A stretch of 64,000 bases of DNA from Cheilinus undulatus. Its lineage: Eukaryota > Chordata > Actinopteri > Labriformes > Labridae. The notes under the pieces are model-generated. The model was not told the origin of the DNA, did no database searches, and worked only from the letters and a program-made list of their open reading frames with translations. The stretch lies in contig NC_054877.1 of NCBI RefSeq assembly GCF_018320785.1, positions 33,068,151 to 33,132,150 of the forward strand, given 5' to 3'. Positions 12,536 through 24,330 of the stretch are shown piece by piece (positions within the stretch are counted from its first letter, which is position 1; each line of letters starts with the position of its first letter). The translations under genes were made by a program, and so were the position numbers.

Positions 12536-15500
12536 GTGAGTTTATTCAGCACTAGAATAGCTTTTTATCGCCAAGTTGAAGAGTGCTATCTGAGGAGTAT
12601 AAACGGTTGGTGAAACTGTTAGGTGTCTAACGTTATTTTCAGTTTTGTCTGCCGCATCCTGCTCAGCCCGGAGCTTCAAAATGACGTGGCTTACCTGAGC
12701 GCTTCCTCTGTTTTTATTTCTTCACTTTACTGGCTCTTACTGGAAATAAATCGAATGGAGGTTGATTTGATAGTAAGATGCACTGCTTATGGTGTTCTAA
12801 ATGTACTTGTCCCCTTAGAAATACCCGCTGGTTTATAAACAGAGATCCATAGACGGTGTAGCTCCTACTACGTTTACAGCTTAAGTTACGAGAAAACGTT
12901 TGGAAAGAGGCAAGGCTTCAAATAATTCCTGCCATTTATGGTAAGGAAATTTAACGAGGTTCTCATATTCCAGGTTATACTGGTCTCCTTAAACCTGAAA
13001 GCGAAAGTAGATATGACGTTAAAATGGAGTCGTTTTAGTTTGCTCCCGTGTGAAAGTTTGGAACATGAACATTTCAATCAAATGCAGCCAACCGTCAATC
13101 TAACCGTTCTCATCACAGAGACATTGTGATTGGCTAATTACGTAAAATCAATCCCGATTGGGTATTCAACTCAGACCTAATAAGTAGTGACTGCAAATTA
13201 AAGACGCATGTCCAACACACATTTATTGATTTTGACATTGTAATTTACTGTTGTAAATATTATGATGCATTTAGGTGGAAATGCTATTTTAAATAACTAT
13301 ATAATTGACTACCAAAGCTTTGACTTTGACAGAATGATTTATTTTACTGAATCTAATCAGATCCACCCACGTCAGACTGAATCACTGTGTTAATTAGTGA
13401 AAGGAATTCTCAGTGCTCTTTTCAGTGATCCGGATCATTTGACTCAGAGCCTGCTCTTTCGGTTCCCAAACGGCTCTTCATTTGGGGTACTAGTTCGGCT
13501 TTATCTGACCTGACAAATTTAACAATGTCATAACATATGATGAATATATATGCTGTTATGTTACTCCAATTATGCTAAAAATTTTTGTACTTGATGAAAA
13601 TATCTTGATTATTTATTTAAATATAATGTCTCCCTAAAACTCCTTGTGGGTCAGATGAAATCTGCTCACTGGTTGGGCTGTATGACACACCTTATATCTA
13701 ATAGAAATGTTAAAACATCCATCATGAGTCGTTTATACATGGTGTCCCTGTAGAAGAGCAGTGTGGAGAAAAGATCAGCCCTACTAACTAGGGCTGGGTT
13801 CAAAAAAATTGATTTTCCTATTCAGATCAATTTTTTTGTTTGAATTTTCGATAAAGATTCATTTTTTTCAAAGATCGATCTTTATTACTGACTGTTAAGT
13901 CTATATTGCACTTTATTATGTTGATTGATCAAATGTGTTGGTCAATGAAAGTATTTTCAGGAAACAAGTTTGGGGTCAGCTTTTAGTGTGAACTTTAATA
14001 TTTTGAATATTGGGCCTAGTTAGAAGGTTTTTTTATTAATAATTCAACAGAAAGTATAATTTCTGCCATTAATTCTCTAAGACCCCCTTGCATGTCCAAA
14101 CAAAACAGGTATTGTAGCTGAAATATCCCTCAATGAATCGATATTGCATTGAATCAAATCGGAAATTGAATCAATTTGGGACCTTGTGAATCGAAATCAA
14201 ATCGATTCAGGAAATCAGTGGCAATACCCAGCCCTACTACTAACCAATCATATAACGCACGATCTACCACCTCAAAATAAATCTTCTAAACTAATAACTG
14301 AGCTGAAATTCTTCATGAACAAATGAGGCTTTTAAGCAATGGCATCTGAGCACTGTTATAAACCCATTCAAGTCTGTTTTTGTGTTTTTTTTGTAAACCA
14401 TTTCAGCTATTATCAGTAAAAACATCAGCCAATAATGGCTCAGTAGTCTAAATTTAATATTGTCAGGTCAGATTTCAGTTGGTTTAAACTCCTAATAATT
14501 TTGTTGACAGATACAGTATATATGCTGTATATAAAGTAAATAAACACATTGTAGCATATTGTTTAAGCACTGCTGTCTTATTAGCTGATAAAGCATCATC
14601 AATATGATAGTGTTACCAGAAAGTGAACTTGTTTTAAGTAAAAAAATAATACTACATTTAAGTCACAAACAAAATGACAGTGTAAATCAGTGTACAATTC
14701 AAGACTAGCTGTGATCACGGATGCACGATAATGCTTTTTGCCAATATGCTGATATTAACATAATAATTTTAGCCCCTACCAATATTTAAATGTACTCACA
14801 CTTAAAACTTCAGTCCATAAAACACAATTTAAAGTATAAGGAATACTGATAAATGAAGAAAGACTCCAGCTGATGTTGACCTTTTAGTCCAGCCTAAAAC
14901 ACCACTATCCTATATGTTTGCACAATGAATATTTACAGCTAATACAGGCAGATTTTTATAGCCAAAATAGCAGCAGAAATTTTCCTATCTGCCAGTACCA
15001 ATAATTAACTTCAGGAGCTAATATCTGCCACCAGTAATATTGTGCATCCCTAGTTGTGTTTGTAAAACACAACCTTTTCCCACTTTCATTCTTAATTTCA
15101 GGCTTTACAAACCCAATAATTTAGCTGTTTCAATTTTTCTTATTTCTGTCTCAATTTATTTCTCTGTTCAGCTGGCAGCGTACGGCGCTGACCTGTCATC
15201 TGAAGCATGCCGGGATCTGGGCTTCTCCAGCAACCTGCTGTGCAGCTCCTGTGACCTGCTCGGGGAGTTCAGCCTCACCAAGCTCCAGCCTGACTGCCGT
15301 CATTGCTGCCAGCAGGAGGCCCAGCTAGAGGCACGCAAGGTAAGAGGAACAACAGAGCTGCAAATGGGAAGTGATTACCTGTCTGTGTTCTGCCACAGCA
15401 AAGAGGACATTTTGAAAGTGTGGAAATGATTGAGTAGAAACAAGGTTAACAAAAGTGCATGTAGTATGATTAACGGAAAAGCACGTTGTTATTTTTGGCT

Positions 15501-18500
15501 GCATGTGACTTGACAAATGTGATGACACACAACAGATATTTTGTTTACTGTGGGGTCCTTTGCTGTCATTTTAATGGAGTTTAAACAGAAGACAAGCTCC
15601 TACGTGGCTTGTACAAGCACCCTTAGGACCTCCCTGTCAGACTGTGTCACTTTTATTGACAGGCTCACACCCACCAGACTTTGAGCTGCTACTAAAATAA
15701 CCTGGTTTAAGACAAACGTTGCAGCTGTGCATCAGGACCATGCCTCACACAAACTTCGTCAGTGCTTGTCTGTCTGAATCCTTCCCTCTGATGTGTGGAG
15801 GCGATGCTCCTTAACCGCAGCCCGGCACTCCCCATGGGGTCTAAGTTTTGCAGTAACAGCCTTGCTGTAACCAGTCAGAAGGTGTTACGATGCGCTCAGT
15901 GCTCTGGTGATTACAATGAATTCAAAACCAAGTCCCTGCTGGGCTCTGACGGATAAACACTGAGTCAACTGATGGCGGAAAAACAATGTAATTTTTCTTT
16001 GATTAAGCAAAGCCCCCAGAGCGTGTGTGGTATCCTAGCAACAGCACCTTGGAAAAAGGCTGGTGCACACCTCATTACACCTCCTGATGATAACTCTGTT
16101 TCAGATAGACACTTAGAGGGACGATTACTCTGCTTCCTCCTCACGATTTGAGTGAAAATGTCAGTTAGACGAGCAATTGGCCGTCTCCAGCTGCACTCTG
16201 AGGGGAGCAGCAGAAACGACAGTGTCACTAAGCACATTTTCTCCTCAGACAGCAACAATTATCTGCCTTAAGAATTCTTTCACTCTCGCAATTGGCATCA
16301 GTGCCGTGCCATTACACCCTCTGAGAAATGGCTTATTTTGTAGCCTGGTCGATTAGGAGGATTCACTAAGCATGGAGGGCATTTCGGTTACATTTTTAAA
16401 TGTGTGTTTCTCTGCAGAGCACCCTGTATGTTAGCAGCATCTCAGCTTCTCTGGCTGCCACTGTCCACAGTCTATATGGAGCAAGAAAATCGATCCCTCC
16501 ACCTCCAAATCTGTGGCAGTAGAAGACAATAACATGTGAAACCTTAAACTCTGTTATTCTTGTTTTTCTCACAGGTAACAAATGCCTCAAAGAATCCTAA
16601 ACCTGATAAAACTGAAAAGTTGTGGTTATGATTTAACTGTGATGTCTGAAATCCTCCTTCATTGTGATGGAAAAGTTAGCACAGAAAATCTTTTATAAAG
16701 CCAAAAACAAAAGCAGTAAATCCTTCTGTATGAGTAATATTTGCCAAAAAGCTTCTGCACCCGGCTGATGTGCATTTTTTTCTTAAAAAACAAAAAGAGA
16801 AAGAAACTTCATTTACAGCTTCAAGGAGGAAAAACAAAAAGCTGACTGCAAAAATATTTGTCTCTATTTTTAGTATTGTTAGGTTTGCATTAGAGTAAAA
16901 TAAACATTTTTTTCTTATCATATACAGCATTTCATTCAGCATCCAAAAATGTTCTCTTGAAAGGATTTAATTTACGGAAAATGCCAACTGGTTAAAACAA
17001 AAGAAGATGTTTGCCAGACTGTTCCTATTAATGCGATGGAAAACAACTTATATTTATTATAAAACAGAAATCAACATTTGTTAGAATTTTAGCAGCTTGC
17101 CTTTGAGCAGTAGCTGCTATTAATCACCAAATCAGTCCCTCATGAAGCAGAATGAGGTGTAGCCATGTTGTTTAACAGACACAGGAATAGCAAGGCTTCC
17201 ATGCTCGCAGCGATGCAGATTTTTGTGCAATTTGCTCTGTTAACCTGACACACCAGACACTGTTTCATATATCCATTCTATTGTCTATATTTCACACCCA
17301 CCTGGGCAAGAGTCTATTGTCTGTTTTTTGATGAGGGCAGAATCTTTGCAAAAATTCTTGGAGAGTTATTGAACAAATGTTCTATCTTTCTCATTCATTA
17401 TGGGCCAATCAGAGCAACAAGACATATGATGTAGTTGGCATTTGTAGCCCTGGTACGTAAACTGCATAACATGAGCTCAACAGGTAGCTGCTTTTGTTGT
17501 TCAACATGTTGAAGCCGGACAGGAGAAGAGCAAAGACAGCTTTTCCACTTAGAAATGCTTTTCTCTTCTTTTAATAAAAAATGTTGTCGTGTTCTGATAA
17601 CGCTCGACTAAAGCTACATCCAAGCTAATCCAGCGGCCGCCATTGTTTAAAAAAGCTTGCAGTCCAACTTAACCACACCTTTAACTACAGCCTCTTGCTC
17701 CTAAATGACACAGAGTGGTCTGTCCATTCTTAAATCAGGCACAAACATTTCAGATTGAAGCTTTGCAAGACATGCCTGCCTGGTGACTGACATAACATCT
17801 GACCAATTCATTGGCTTTGCAAGATCGGCTCTATGCTGCTAATTTTTCCAGAGCTGTATGTGCACGTTCTGCAAAGGTAGAAACCAGTGGGTTATAAAGG
17901 CCGGACACATTTCTAAAAGTACTGATAAAGGCATTCACAAAACCTTAGTCCAAGTCATTTAACCTTTCATGTTGTAAATATATAGGTCGCTTTAACTTTC
18001 ACTGAAAACTCACACCATGGATGTGGTCTGAAAAGTTTGGATGCTCGTATGTTAATTATGAGGCATGGAGCTAGGATTCCAAAACTTTTCAGCCCGTGAC
18101 CCCCAAAATACCAGCACCAAAGACTGAGGACCCCTACCCTCTCTGGAAGGGGTTAAAGTTTGCAATGTTGCAGAAAGAATCATATTTAGGGAGATGAAAC
18201 TTGATTTTATGAAGTTGAAGCTCCTGTAATGTGTTGATTATGGCACCCCCTGTGGATAGAGCAATATCTAACATCTTTCCTTTTTAGTCCTGAAAACTTT
18301 TCCTGACAGTCAAATATCCTATCAGGAGTCTTGAACTCAAACATTCCCCTCATCTGCCAACTACCCTCCACACCCTTAAGTTACTACTATAGGACTATAT
18401 AGGAATAGGAATGAACAATGTCATGGCAGACATGCTTGTTTGCCCGAGTCCCTCATCGAGAAGTGTTATTGTTGACTAGATTTTTTTCACAGCCAGTGGA

Positions 18501-21500
18501 AAATTCCTAACAGGAGTCAAAGACATTTTCCTTTCTTGTAAACCTTGCTTTTTCTTTTTTAGCCCTAACAATTATAGAGAAAACGTCAGTGGTTTCATTT
18601 AAAGTAAAACCTTTGTGTTTCTTTTTTGTTCTGAAATCACAAATAAACAGGTTGTTAAGCTCATTAGGAGCCTTTTGAAATGTTACAATGCTCCAATAAG
18701 TCCATTCAGAGTATTTCTGTCATTTGCTTCCTGCTCTCAGGAGAGTCGTGTCTCTGGTCTGTTTGCTAAAATGAAAAGCACGGAAATTAAATTTCAGCGT
18801 TGCCTGGTTGTGTACAGACAGACAGCAGCAAAGAGAGGAAGAGGGGTGAACATCTCAGCTTTGCAAGCGTGATTTAATTTGCTGTGTGAACCTGACACAC
18901 CAAGCTGTTTACCGTCCTCCTCCCTGAAAGGTCCATCCTGAAATACTGCCGTGACACTCCAATTTCCCCTAACTTATTGTATATTGGTGCTGGAGCTTTG
19001 ATTACAAGTGAGCTCCACATAAACGGCCATCCATCAGCTCTGCTCCATATGCACAGGCTCCCGGTTTAATGACCCTGCTGGAGTTGACTGGACACGCTTA
19101 TGAATCAGTCTGCCTCAGTCAAATTTACTCCTTCAGGGCAGGAGTCTTACCTCTCTGTTTGTGTCCTCATGGGCTCCCTTACATTGTGTTTTTGTGCACA
19201 CAGCTCTACCCTGGGGCCATCCTGGAGGTGTGTGGATGAAAACTGGGGAGGTTCCCTCAAGTCCAAGGTGAGTTCTCCACTAAAACATGGCTCTGAACTA
19301 CAGTAACAGCTTTTTTTTTTCCCTAAATCTTAGCTCATGCTTCTGTGTCTAAATCAGTGCATGTGAAATTTTCCTCCTGCTTTTATCATAAATAAGTTAC
19401 ACTTTAATTATGTAGCACTTTTAAAACATTAGGTCACAAAGCATTTCACAAGCACAGAGATAGAGAAAACATACAAACAATGTTAAAACAACAAAAACAA
19501 ACAAAAATGCATTCATAGATAAACAGGCATAATACACACAAGACAAGGACTGTGGTTTAAAGGCCTGTCTATACGGTAATGTTTTTAGATGCTTCTTGAA
19601 GGGATTCAGCAGATTTGACAGAATGTGGGAGTCGATTTTAGAGGGTGGGTGCTTACACAACAAAATCACCGTCTCCTTTAGTTTTCTAATCAAGATGGGG
19701 ATAGAGATGAGGAAGAAAAAGAGGCTTTTGAAGTGGTTATATTTTCTAAGAAGACTTTTTTGCCTAGGTGAAAGAAGGTTATAGGAATTTGAATTTGAAT
19801 TTGTGATCTCTCATGATAGACTTTACCAAAATTCGCTGATGTGTTCAAGAAGATGATTAACTGTAGCCTTTAGACCGGATGGGGGAGATTAACAACCACA
19901 ACATAAAAATTGCTTCAGTGTGCTGAAGCAAGCAAACAAAAAAAAACCCAGCAACAGAACCCAAACAAAAACAAGACCAAGACAACAAACAACCGGCAGC
20001 AAAAGCACCCAAATAACACCAAGATTAGAGCCTAGATCTGACATGAACGTTCCATCCTGACTCCTACTGTATTTATGAGCCTAGTACAATCCTGACATGC
20101 TTTTAAAAACTTGGCTGTCATATTACAATTTAAACTACAATTTTTAGTTGATTTAATGACGGAAATCTGCTCAGATGAGATCTTTATGAGTGCACCACCA
20201 AAGCTTGTATTACAGATGGGGCCTGTTTATTGGTTATGATAAAAAGAGCACCGAAGATGAGGAGCAGGCGCGCAGCCATCACTGTGCATTGAAATCACAA
20301 AGCTTTTTGCGCATCAGTCTGTTAGCAGGTGGTTACAGTCTGCTCTGCTCTTATTTTATTTAACCTTTATTTAGCCAGCTTAGTCCCATTGAGATCAGAG
20401 ATCTCTAGCAAGAAAGACCTGACCATTGATAAACTGAGTTGTTAAAGAATAGTCTGTCAGCTAAAGTATTTGCTTCTTTTTCCTGCACTCTCACTCCTCC
20501 GCCGCTGCATTATATCACTGTGTGCTTATGGAGTAGAGCAGGCTTGCAGTGCCACTGTCTAGTACTTTTGTCCCTCATTATGTTAAAAAATGATATATTG
20601 AAATAAAACAGTCAAACATATTTGATAAATAAACTTCTTGGAGTATGGGTTGTATTGAAAAGACTTCATAATTCAGGAGACATGACCAGGGCTGGGCAGC
20701 ATGTCTGTAGTCATACTTTGTGCCATGGGTCTGCACCAAAGGTTATGCTGAAGTTATTACAAGAAAATTGGACAAAACCTCAAAAATCCTGGGTGAAATT
20801 ATAGCAATAGTGAGTCTGACAGGCCGTCTTTGAATTTCCTTGAGCCTGACCAGCCCTTGGCCGGTCAGGCTTGAGGGATGGGGCAGGGATCCTGGCTCAA
20901 CCTGGCTCTGGGCTTGGACAGTAGATCTAACCTCATAGCAAGAAAATTCCAGCAGTACAAAAATCTCCAAACAAAAACCTGACAAACATTTAATAAAAAC
21001 ATCACAAATGAGACCAAATATTTAAGAGGATATTAAGAGGAAGCAATTAAAAGAGAAAACATGACAATAAAACAGTGTGGGAAAATAAGCATCATGAGTA
21101 AATGGAGAAAAATAGACATATCATAACTGGCTATCGACTTATTTTTTTCAAACATTTAAACCAGTGTTAGCCCTGATTTTCTCACAAAGAGAGAGAGAAA
21201 ATGTAGCTATATAGGGCTGCAACAACCAATCAATAAAATCAATAATTAAAAGTGTTGGCAATGAATTTATGTTTCGATTCGTTGTGTCGCGCGATTACGG
21301 TGGCGCGTGGCACAGAGCTGTTTACATCACACAGACCCTAACCAAAGTAAGGTTTATGCCACAGCTGCCCTATGTAGAAGCTCTTTAACTGACATGATAT
21401 TTTAATGCTAAAATATAATTATTATTGCTATCCATGAATTTTCAAATTTACTGATTTACAAATGAACTGAAAAAATAGTAAAGCACATTAAAATTTATTG

Positions 21501-23300
21501 ATTAATATGTCAAATTCTAGTTATTTACTTGCATTCCTGAACAGAAAAATGCGTTTTAGTGGTTGAATGTTATGCTTGATTCATTTCTGACTTCTCAGAG
21601 AAGCCCAGTGAGCCGGCTCAAATTTGGGTGAATTCAGTTTGAAATCCCTCATTCCTGTTCAAAATGGTAAAACGTGGAGAGCTCACTGAAAATGAAAGAG
21701 TCTGCATTGAAGCACTTCATGATGCTGAATGGTCTTTGAGACAAATATGACAGGTGGTCTAATAAATTTGTTAAGCACTGTACGTTGCCCAAACATAAAC
21801 TTTACCTGGCCCTCATAAAGTTATATATTTTTGGAGATCGATGCCATCCATTATTATTGCAACAAGGAATCTGATCATTAAAATCAATGATAATTTTACT
21901 AACCAAGAACTTTGTCCTTTATATGCGACTAGCTTGGGCTAAATTGCATAGACTTTGTGTTTCTTATTATTGTAGTAATATATCCTTTAGTTATTTTAAG
22001 ATATTTTTGAGTATTGTTAAGTGAGTATGTTTGAGCGATAGTGGGTAGCCTCATATCAGAGTCTGCTTAGGGCCTCACTTTGGCCAGGGGTGGCCCTGGA
22101 TCAAATCTTTTTATGAGTAGAGCATCTCAGAATCACTGTATCATGATACCATCAGTATCATGGACAAAATTGTATTGTAGCGGGGAATACAGTAGAGTCC
22201 TATTTGTTGCGATTATTCTTGCTTCTCTAAGGGCTGCAAAGTGTCCTCCTTTTTGGTGCTGTGGAAATGGCCACCCTAAGGGCGACAGGGGTGGTTGGGT
22301 GTATGTGTGTCTGTGTATGTGTGACAGAGATGGTTTGTGTGTCCGTCCGTGAGTGCGGGTCGGTCTGACAACAAGGTAGAGATCCTCTAAACACTTTTTG
22401 GTGCAAGTTTTCTATTTTTGATTGAAAAACTCACAATAGTGGTTTTGTGATGAATAAATTGTGTCTTTAAAGCTCTAGCACTATTAAAAATGGCACTGTG
22501 CTGCCGTTATTCCATCTTTTGTTTTAAATGCGAACAATCTGTGTGCTCACCTGTTTCTGCTTGTAAAATATTTGCAGTAGGTGGTCTAAATGCTTAGGGC
22601 AGAGATTCAAACAAGCTTTTGAAGTGTTTTTATTGTCTGTGCCTCGGTCTTAGACCGCCCGCCTCGGCTCAGTGTAACATTTGGTTAATTCAGTGTCAGG
22701 TTACGTTGATGGGGGAGACGTCTGTCTGTGCCATATGGCTGTCGTTTGTTTTCTTCAGCTGGAGCTGTCCTGTTTTTTCGACTGTCTCCACCGCTGTTAA
22801 CGCTGCATTCTCAGGAGGTTTTGCAGTTGTCACTAATTACAAAGCTCAACACTAAAATAGAAAGGCTAATTGAGTGATTGATGAGCCGACATTTGTCTCA
22901 CTGTTACATATTTTCCTCTCTGCTCAGCTTTTGTCAGGAGCGACAAGCCGAAGATGTTCAAGGGTCTTCAGATCAAGGTAGGGGTGATTAATTGTATCAT
23001 GACTGATGAAGTTTCATAATTGGAGAGAGATGAATCAGATTATTGCCAATAAAACATCTCTCAAACATTTCTCTGCACATTATTTGCTTGTATTGAGGGC
23101 AAACCTGCCGTCCTAACACATCCCTCCTCTTTTTCTCTCTTTCCCACTCACCCCCTTCCACACCACAGTACGTGAGAGGCTCAGATCCTGTGCTAAAGCT
23201 TTTGGACGATAACGGGAACATCGCTGAGGAGCTCAGCATCCTCAAGTGGAACACAGACAGCGTGGAGGAGTTTCTGAGTGAGAAGTTAGACCGTATATAG
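12488..23300 (+). CDS. SELENOF: Selenoprotein F (15-kDa selenoprotein), five coding exons
   Basis: This encodes an ER-lumen thioredoxin-like selenoprotein that binds UDP-glucose:glycoprotein glucosyltransferase and takes part in glycoprotein folding control. Join 12488-12535, 15172-15339, 19204-19267, 22928-22977 and 23169-23300: 462 nt, 153 residues, with phases consistent at every junction. Residues 1 to about 20 form a signal peptide. Cysteines 29, 40, 43, 58, 61 and 62 form the Cys-rich UGGT-binding region. Residues 82-84 are the redox motif Cys-Gly-Sec, with Sec encoded by TGA at 19237-19239. The redox domain (KYVRGSDPVLKLLDD, ILKWNTDSVEEFL) ends in KLDRI and TAG. Length and sequence match vertebrate SELENOF. 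A naive gene caller would stop at the TGA. Translation needs a 3' SECIS element, which I could not place with confidence. Confidence 0.96.
13400..13788. repeat. Dispersed repeat, copy 1 (interrupted by a MITE)
   Basis: Shares many colinear blocks with 46145-46520: GTGATC-GG-TCATTTG, CCAAA-GGCTCTTCATTTGG, TGGGCTGTATGACAC, and GTGTGGAGAAAA. It continues for a few bases after the inserted MITE (from about 14245). It lies in SELENOF intron 1. The class is unknown. Confidence 0.65.
13789..14236. mobile_element. hAT-like MITE with perfect 8-bp target duplication
   Basis: The ends are TAGGGCTGGGT and its exact complement ACCCAGCCCTA. CTACTAAC flanks both sides (13781-13788 and 14237-14244). The interior is AT-rich, with ATCGATT-like motifs and no transposase. 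The 8-bp duplication and TAGGG end fit the hAT superfamily. It inserted into the dispersed repeat listed at 13400. Confidence 0.9.
14716..15052. mobile_element. hAT-like MITE near SELENOF exon 2
   Basis: The left end CACGGATGCACGATAAT and right end ATATTGTGCATCCCTA are imperfect inverted repeats of a TAGGGATGCACGAT-type terminus. The flanks GCTGTGAT and GTTGTGTT match at 6 of 8 positions, suggesting an old 8-bp target duplication. No coding capacity. Confidence 0.7.
15172..15339 (+). CDS. SELENOF: SELENOF coding exon 2
   Basis: 56 codons between acceptor TTCAG|CTG and donor AAG|GTAAGA. It holds all six cysteines of the UGGT-binding region, including the SSEACRDLGFSSNLLC segment. The acceptor is only about 120 bp downstream of a MITE. 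Confidence 0.95.
15340..19203 (+). other. SELENOF intron 2
   Basis: No exon is visible. The interval 15780-16530 is GC-richer and lacks recognisable transposons. About 17230-17880 has the look of an old dispersed fish repeat, and 18080-18170 contains AACTTTTCAGCCCGTGACCC, typical of a common interspersed repeat end. Neither was classified. Confidence 0.4.
19204..19267 (+). CDS. SELENOF: SELENOF coding exon 3 with the Sec codon
   Basis: Acceptor CACAG|CTC, donor CAAG|GTGAGT. It encodes LYPGAILEVCGUKLGRFPQV plus Q and one base. The in-frame TGA at 19237-19239 is flanked by codons for Cys-Gly and Lys-Leu-Gly-Arg, exactly as in known SELENOF proteins, so it is read as selenocysteine. Confidence 0.95.
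19390..19860. repeat. Possible LINE 3' tail fragment
   Basis: A TATGTAGCACTTTTAAAAC-like start, a GTCACAAAGCATTTCACA block and a later TTTTTAGATGCTTCTTGAA block resemble the 3' ends of common fish LINEs. There is no reverse-transcriptase sequence, so assignment is tentative. It lies in SELENOF intron 3. Confidence 0.4.
19861..21211 (+). other. SELENOF intron 3, middle part
   Basis: Non-coding. Around 20355-20425 the sequence TTTAACCTTTATTTAGCCAG followed by a CCCATTGAGAT block resembles a widespread teleost interspersed repeat. The rest is not recognised. Confidence 0.4.
21212..21310. mobile_element. One end of a hAT-like MITE (truncated)
   Basis: Starts TAGGGCTGCAACAACCAAT, a common fish hAT-MITE terminus, and runs into a CpG-rich segment (GTGTCGCGCGATTACGG). 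No matching GTTGCAGCCCTA end was seen downstream, so only one end is present. Confidence 0.45.
21478..21780 (+). mobile_element. Internally deleted Tc1-like element keeping only the transposase N-terminus
   Basis: The right end reads GGTGGTCTAATAAATTTGTTAAGCACTG followed by TA. The left end after TA is a decayed complement (GTAAAGCACATTAAAATTTATTGA). In between, an ATG at 21664 opens MVKRGELTENERVCIEALHD and then SLRQI before a stop, which is the first helix-turn-helix of a Tc1 transposase. The catalytic domain is absent. About 300 bp, MITE-like. Confidence 0.75.
21783..22927 (+). other. SELENOF intron 3, right part
   Basis: Non-coding. A TG-rich stretch lies at about 22297-22345. No recognised elements. 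Confidence 0.4.
22928..22977 (+). CDS. SELENOF: SELENOF coding exon 4
   Basis: 50 nt encoding the end of Ala94 and then FVRSDKPKMFKGLQIK. Acceptor CTCAG|CTT, donor AAG|GTAGGG. Confidence 0.95.
23169..23300 (+). CDS. SELENOF: SELENOF coding exon 5 and stop
   Basis: Begins YVRGSDPVLKLLDDNGN after acceptor CACAG|TAC and ends EKLDRI followed by TAG at 23298-23300. Confidence 0.95.
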   Translation, partial: YVRGSDPVLKLLDDNGNIAEELSILKWNTDSVEEFLSEKLDRI

Positions 23301-24330
23301 ACACAAGAGACCAAGTATTTGTGTTGTTTTTGTTAGTAGTGAAAGGTTGGTTCAATCAGATTACATCCTCTTTAGTAGAGGCCAGCCATGCACATGTTTT
23401 CTGTTTTTTTGTGACAAGATCCAGAGATCTGTCTCTTAGATTTCTGTTTATCTTCAGATACATTAGCCTCTGTTTGTGGTGTCTACAGCACAGAAAAGTC
23501 ATCATAAAAGTATTCATTCACAGGAACTGTGCCCTTTTAACAGCCGATTAATGCTTTTAGGATGAATAGATTTCAAATAAATGAATATTTTAAATGAGCA
23601 CTGAGCAATAAAGACACTCGCTCTGCAAATGTTTGCTGTTTAAGGTAAAATATTTATTGTTTCTAAAGGACTGCAGCAAAAGTACAAACACCATTGTTTC
23701 ATTTTGAGGGCAGAAATCTCAAGTGACAAATCTGTAATGTGAGCTTGTTAAACTAAAACGTGTGCATGGCTATGGTTTACAAGGTTCTTTTTGGAAATTT
23801 GGTGGAAGCAACTGTTTAGTTGTTTACCAATTTATACACAACTCTGCCTTGATGGATAGTTGTTTCATTTCTGCTCTAATGACTGTTTTATACAAGAAAA
23901 TCAGTTTTTTTTTTTTTTTTGTTAAATTGACCGAACATGTCATGTGAGAGCGTGAAAAGTCACAATCACAGAGAATACTGATTCAATAGCACAGATTAAT
24001 CATGACTCAAAGTGGGTCCATCTGTTTAATCACTATTCTGCACATCCGGACCTGTTTTTCTGTCTGATATTCTTGTAAAACAGTTTTTTTTATAAAGCTC
24101 AAAATGATGGCTGATGTGATATGTTGTAAGAATAAGTTGTAGTTTCTCTCCAGATGTGGGAGTCTGCTGAAGCACACATTAGTGAAGACATCACAGTAAA
24201 CCAGTGCTGGGATGTGACGTCCGATGTTTGTTTGCTTGTCTGCACCTTCTGCTCTAAAAAGAAACAGGACTTATTTAGGATGCTTGGTTTTTGAGCGAGC
24301 GAGGTGACTGTTAAAATATGCAACAATAAA
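23301..24330 (+). other. SELENOF: SELENOF 3' UTR region; SECIS expected but not located
   Basis: Poly(A) signals AATAAA lie at 23576-23581, 23607-23612 and 24325-24330. The messenger must carry a SECIS stem-loop for UGA recoding. I checked each TGA-containing hairpin candidate by eye. A hairpin with arms 23744-23753 and 23775-23783 directly follows TGAG and has an A-rich loop, but it lacks the facing GA step, so it is not called. This suggests the distal poly(A) site may be used, or that the SECIS is degenerate to the eye. Confidence 0.45.

Noticed and set aside
15965-16258. 97-codon minus-strand frame in SELENOF intron 2
   Set aside because: No homology recognised; intron location and GC content explain it.
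23744-23783. Hairpin following TGAG as a SECIS candidate
   Set aside because: Arms pair well, but there is no GA step opposite the UGA and the spacing after the 3' arm is wrong.
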